64,000 bases of DNA from Massilia agilis (GTDB lineage: Bacteria; Pseudomonadota; Gammaproteobacteria; Burkholderiales; Burkholderiaceae_D), in contig NZ_JANUHB010000004.1 in the NCBI RefSeq assembly GCF_024756255.1, forward strand, positions 248,001 through 312,000, read 5' to 3'. Shown here piece by piece: positions 62,217 to 64,000 of this stretch. Position 1 is the stretch's first letter. Each line of letters opens with the position of its first letter. Below the pieces are notes generated by a model, which had not been told where the DNA came from, made no database searches, and saw only the letters and a list, made by a program, of their open reading frames with translations. The translations under genes and the position numbers were made by a program.

Positions 62217-63088
62217 ACATTTTGCTGACGGGCGCCAGCGGCCAGGTCGGCTACGAGCTGCGGCGCAGCCTGCAAGGCCTTGGCAACGTGGTCGCCCCGG
62301 CCCGGTCCGGGCTCGACCTGTCCGACCTGGCGCAGTTGCGCTCGGTGGTGCGCGAGCTCAAGCCCGGCCTGATCGTGAATGCGGCGGCTTACACCGCGGT
62401 CGAGCGGGCCGAGTCCGAGCCGGCACTGGCGCTCTGGGTCAATGGCGAGGCGCCGGGCGTGCTGGCGGCCGAGGCGCGTGCGTTGGGCGCGGCCATCGTC
62501 CACTATTCGACCGATTACGTGTTCGACGGCCGCCAGCAGGCCCCCTACCGGGAAGAGGACACGCCGGCCCCGCTGAACGCTTATGGCCGCAGCAAGCTCG
62601 CGGGCGAGCAGGCGGTAGCCGCATCCGGCGCGGCGCACCTGATTTTGAGGACGAGCTGGGTGTACGGCCTGCGCGGCCACAATTTTTTATGCACCATGCT
62701 TGAACGGGCCCGGCAAGGCCACGCGCTGCGCGTGGTCGCGGACCAGTTTTCCGCGCCCACCTGGAGCCGGACCCTTGCCGAGCTCACTGCCCAACTGCTG
62801 GTGCGCGCGCAGGCGCCTGGCTGGTGGCAGGCGCATTCCGGCATTTACCACCTGAGCTGCGGCGGACAAACCAGTTGGCACGGCTTTGCGCAAGCCATCA
62901 TGGCCGAGGCCGGAATCGGCTGCGAGGTCCAGGCAATCGGCAGCGCCGAATATCCGTCGCCAGTCCGCCGCCCCGGCAATAGCACCTTGTGCTGCGATAA
63001 ATTAAGGACCCTCGGCCTGGTAATTCCGCCATGGCATGAGGCGTTGCAATTGTGCATGCAAGACCGGGCTATTGTTGAATATAATTAA
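62213..63088 (+). CDS. rfbD: dTDP-4-dehydrorhamnose reductase
   Basis: 291 residues; last step of dTDP-rhamnose synthesis. NAD(P)-binding GASGQVGYELRR, YSTDYVFDGR and the active-site Y-x3-K region (AYGRSKLAGEQAV). It overlaps rfbC by 4 bases. After it the sequence becomes AT-rich, which probably separates it from the glycosyltransferase gene. Confidence 0.95.
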   Translation: MNILLTGASGQVGYELRRSLQGLGNVVAPARSGLDLSDLAQLRSVVRELKPGLIVNAAAYTAVERAESEPALALWVNGEAPGVLAAEARALGAAIVHYSTDYVFDGRQQAPYREEDTPAPLNAYGRSKLAGEQAVAASGAAHLILRTSWVYGLRGHNFLCTMLERARQGHALRVVADQFSAPTWSRTLAELTAQLLVRAQAPGWWQAHSGIYHLSCGGQTSWHGFAQAIMAEAGIGCEVQAIGSAEYPSPVRRPGNSTLCCDKLRTLGLVIPPWHEALQLCMQDRAIVEYN

Positions 63089-63305
63089 CTACAAAATTTA
63101 GAACAATAATTGGCCTAAAAGGGACGATTTCGCTCAATTGTTAAAGCGGGTGCGGCGCTAAACTGTTTTGTTCAAAAACTTCCTGGCTGAGCAATTAGGT
63201 AAAATGGCGCAATCGCGCAAGTAGATGCGCTTGCTGATGCTGTCGCTCCCCTGGCGCGACATCCTGGGAACTGGCCGGCGCCGTTGCGCACTTCATGAAT
63301 TACAC
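63089..63305. other. AT-rich gap before the glycosyltransferase gene
   Basis: Contains a TAAAAT at 63200-63205 as possible -10, and a perfect TATAAT at 63080-63085 just before it, inside the rfbD end. No -35 with good spacing was found. A hairpin-like part (GCGCAATCGCGC) lies near 63207. No gene is seen. Confidence 0.4.
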
Positions 63306-64000
63306 ATGTTCTCATTTCTCGTGAGTTTCGTGGCTTCGGCCCTGCTGACCTTGCTCGTGGTAAAACACACCAGATTGCACGGACCGGCGCTGGATAATGA
63401 TTTCGGTGGCGTGCAAAAGGTCCATACGCATACCGTCGCCCGTATCGGCGGGCTGCCGATTTTCCTCGCGGTCGCGATCAGTGCGGCCATTTCGGTGTCG
63501 CGCGTGCCGGCGCTGTCGCAATGGATGTTTGCGTTGTTGTCCTGCTCGCTGATCGCTTTTGTGGGCGGCATTGCCGAGGACTATACCGGGACGGTACGCC
63601 CCTCGCGCCGCCTGCTGCTGACAATGGCCGCGTCGCTGCTCGGTTACCTGCTGCTCGACGCCAGGATCGGGCGCATCGACCTGCCGTTCGGCTCGTTTGT
63701 CCTGCACAGCGCCTGGATCATGTTGCCCCTCACGGTGCTGGCGGTGGCCGGCATCGCCAACGCAATCAACATTATCGACGGCTTTAACGGCCTGGCCAGC
63801 GTGGTCACCATCTTCATGCTGGTATCGCTGGCTTACGTGGCGATGCAGGTGGGCGACATGTTCGTCGTGGTGGCTGCGCTGATGGTGGCCGGCGCCACCG
63901 CCGGTTTCCTGATCTGGAATTACCCGGTCGGGCTGATTTTCCTCGGCGATGGCGGCGCCTATTTCATCGGTTTCATGCTGGGCGAACTGGCGTTGTTGCT
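63306..64000 (+). CDS. WecA/MraY-type undecaprenyl-phosphate sugar-1-phosphate transferase, 3' end missing
   Basis: 231 codons visible, open to the end of the window. About seven hydrophobic helices and the conserved cytoplasmic loops of glycosyltransferase family 4: AEDYTGTVRPSRR, NAINIIDGFNGLAS (Asp-rich loop) and FLGDGGAYFIGF. It is predicted to start a lipid-linked O-antigen or capsular repeat by moving a sugar phosphate onto undecaprenyl phosphate. The ATG at 63306 begins directly at the first helix. It follows the rhamnose operon, so the locus probably makes a rhamnose-containing surface polysaccharide. Confidence 0.85.
   Translation, partial: MFSFLVSFVASALLTLLVVKHTRLHGPALDNDFGGVQKVHTHTVARIGGLPIFLAVAISAAISVSRVPALSQWMFALLSCSLIAFVGGIAEDYTGTVRPSRRLLLTMAASLLGYLLLDARIGRIDLPFGSFVLHSAWIMLPLTVLAVAGIANAINIIDGFNGLASVVTIFMLVSLAYVAMQVGDMFVVVAALMVAGATAGFLIWNYPVGLIFLGDGGAYFIGFMLGELALL

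Noticed and set aside
63312..63707. 131-codon minus-strand open frame at the window end
   Set aside because: Shadow of the glycosyltransferase gene that runs off the window on the plus strand and shows family motifs.

Overview
The window is a high-GC bacterial chromosome segment. Its gene content and order (pilSR, nrdAB, aroQ-accB-accC-prmA, mpl, mtgA, hemL-thiD-rubredoxin, yqgE-ruvX-pyrR-pyrB, rfbBADC) point to a betaproteobacterium, most likely Oxalobacteraceae of the Massilia/Telluria type. The lineage is inferred from family recognition and synteny remembered from that group. No rRNA, tRNA or CRISPR array was seen.

Layout. 1-2882: pilS (5' end missing) and pilR, the type IV pilus two-component pair. 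3411-7549: nrdA and nrdB, class Ia ribonucleotide reductase, preceded by two NrdR-type boxes 30 bp apart that overlap a good promoter. 7548-13518: a lower-GC genomic island inserted exactly at the 3' end of nrdB. A second copy of the last nrdB codons ([12 protein letters not shown]) lies at 13492-13520, followed by a terminator, as if the original gene end had been displaced. The island carries one compact four-gene operon: an Eco57I-like N6-adenine DNA methyltransferase, a protein with two GHKL ATPase modules (MutL/Hsp90-like plus histidine kinase), a receiver-domain partner, and an unrecognised 244-residue protein. There is no integrase and no recognisable nuclease. This is the best candidate for an undescribed system, probably anti-phage or epigenetic.

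13722-16063: an orphan PAAR protein with two unknown partners, probably a type VI secretion cargo module. 16070-23630: a beta-glucoside utilisation locus (TonB-dependent receptor, GH1 beta-glucosidase, glucokinase, MFS transporter) with a divergent LacI-family regulator and matching operators. 24411-25496: a low-complexity histone H1-like gene behind a structured leader. 25617-33649: yggT/yggU, a PfkB kinase, a zinc-ribbon membrane protein, prmA, accCB, aroQ, a TlpA thioredoxin and a small nucleotidyltransferase-like protein. 33729-42466: mpl, an esterase, ubiC, an RNase II-like exonuclease, a TonB-like protein, aroE, mtgA and corA. 42581-47723: a mini haem-copper-oxidase-like membrane protein, two PNPOx-fold proteins (one fused to GAF), an Nramp-like transporter with an altered metal site, and a GH19 enzyme paired with a small exported protein. 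47846-53842: hemL, a divergent thiD, rubredoxin, a PsiE-like protein, a polysaccharide deacetylase lipoprotein and photolyase. 54018-58736: yqgE-ruvX-pyrR-pyrB-pyrC'-plsC, where PyrC' has lost its metal ligands. 58753-64000: apaH, the dTDP-rhamnose operon and the start of a WecA/MraY-type glycosyltransferase that opens a surface-polysaccharide locus and runs off the window.

Two families of intergenic inverted repeats recur: a REP-like one built on GTCGTCCCCGC (6335, 26463, 38346, degenerate at 57837) and one built on GTAGGGTGGGC or its inner GCGTGGGC core (32376, 42498, 46494).
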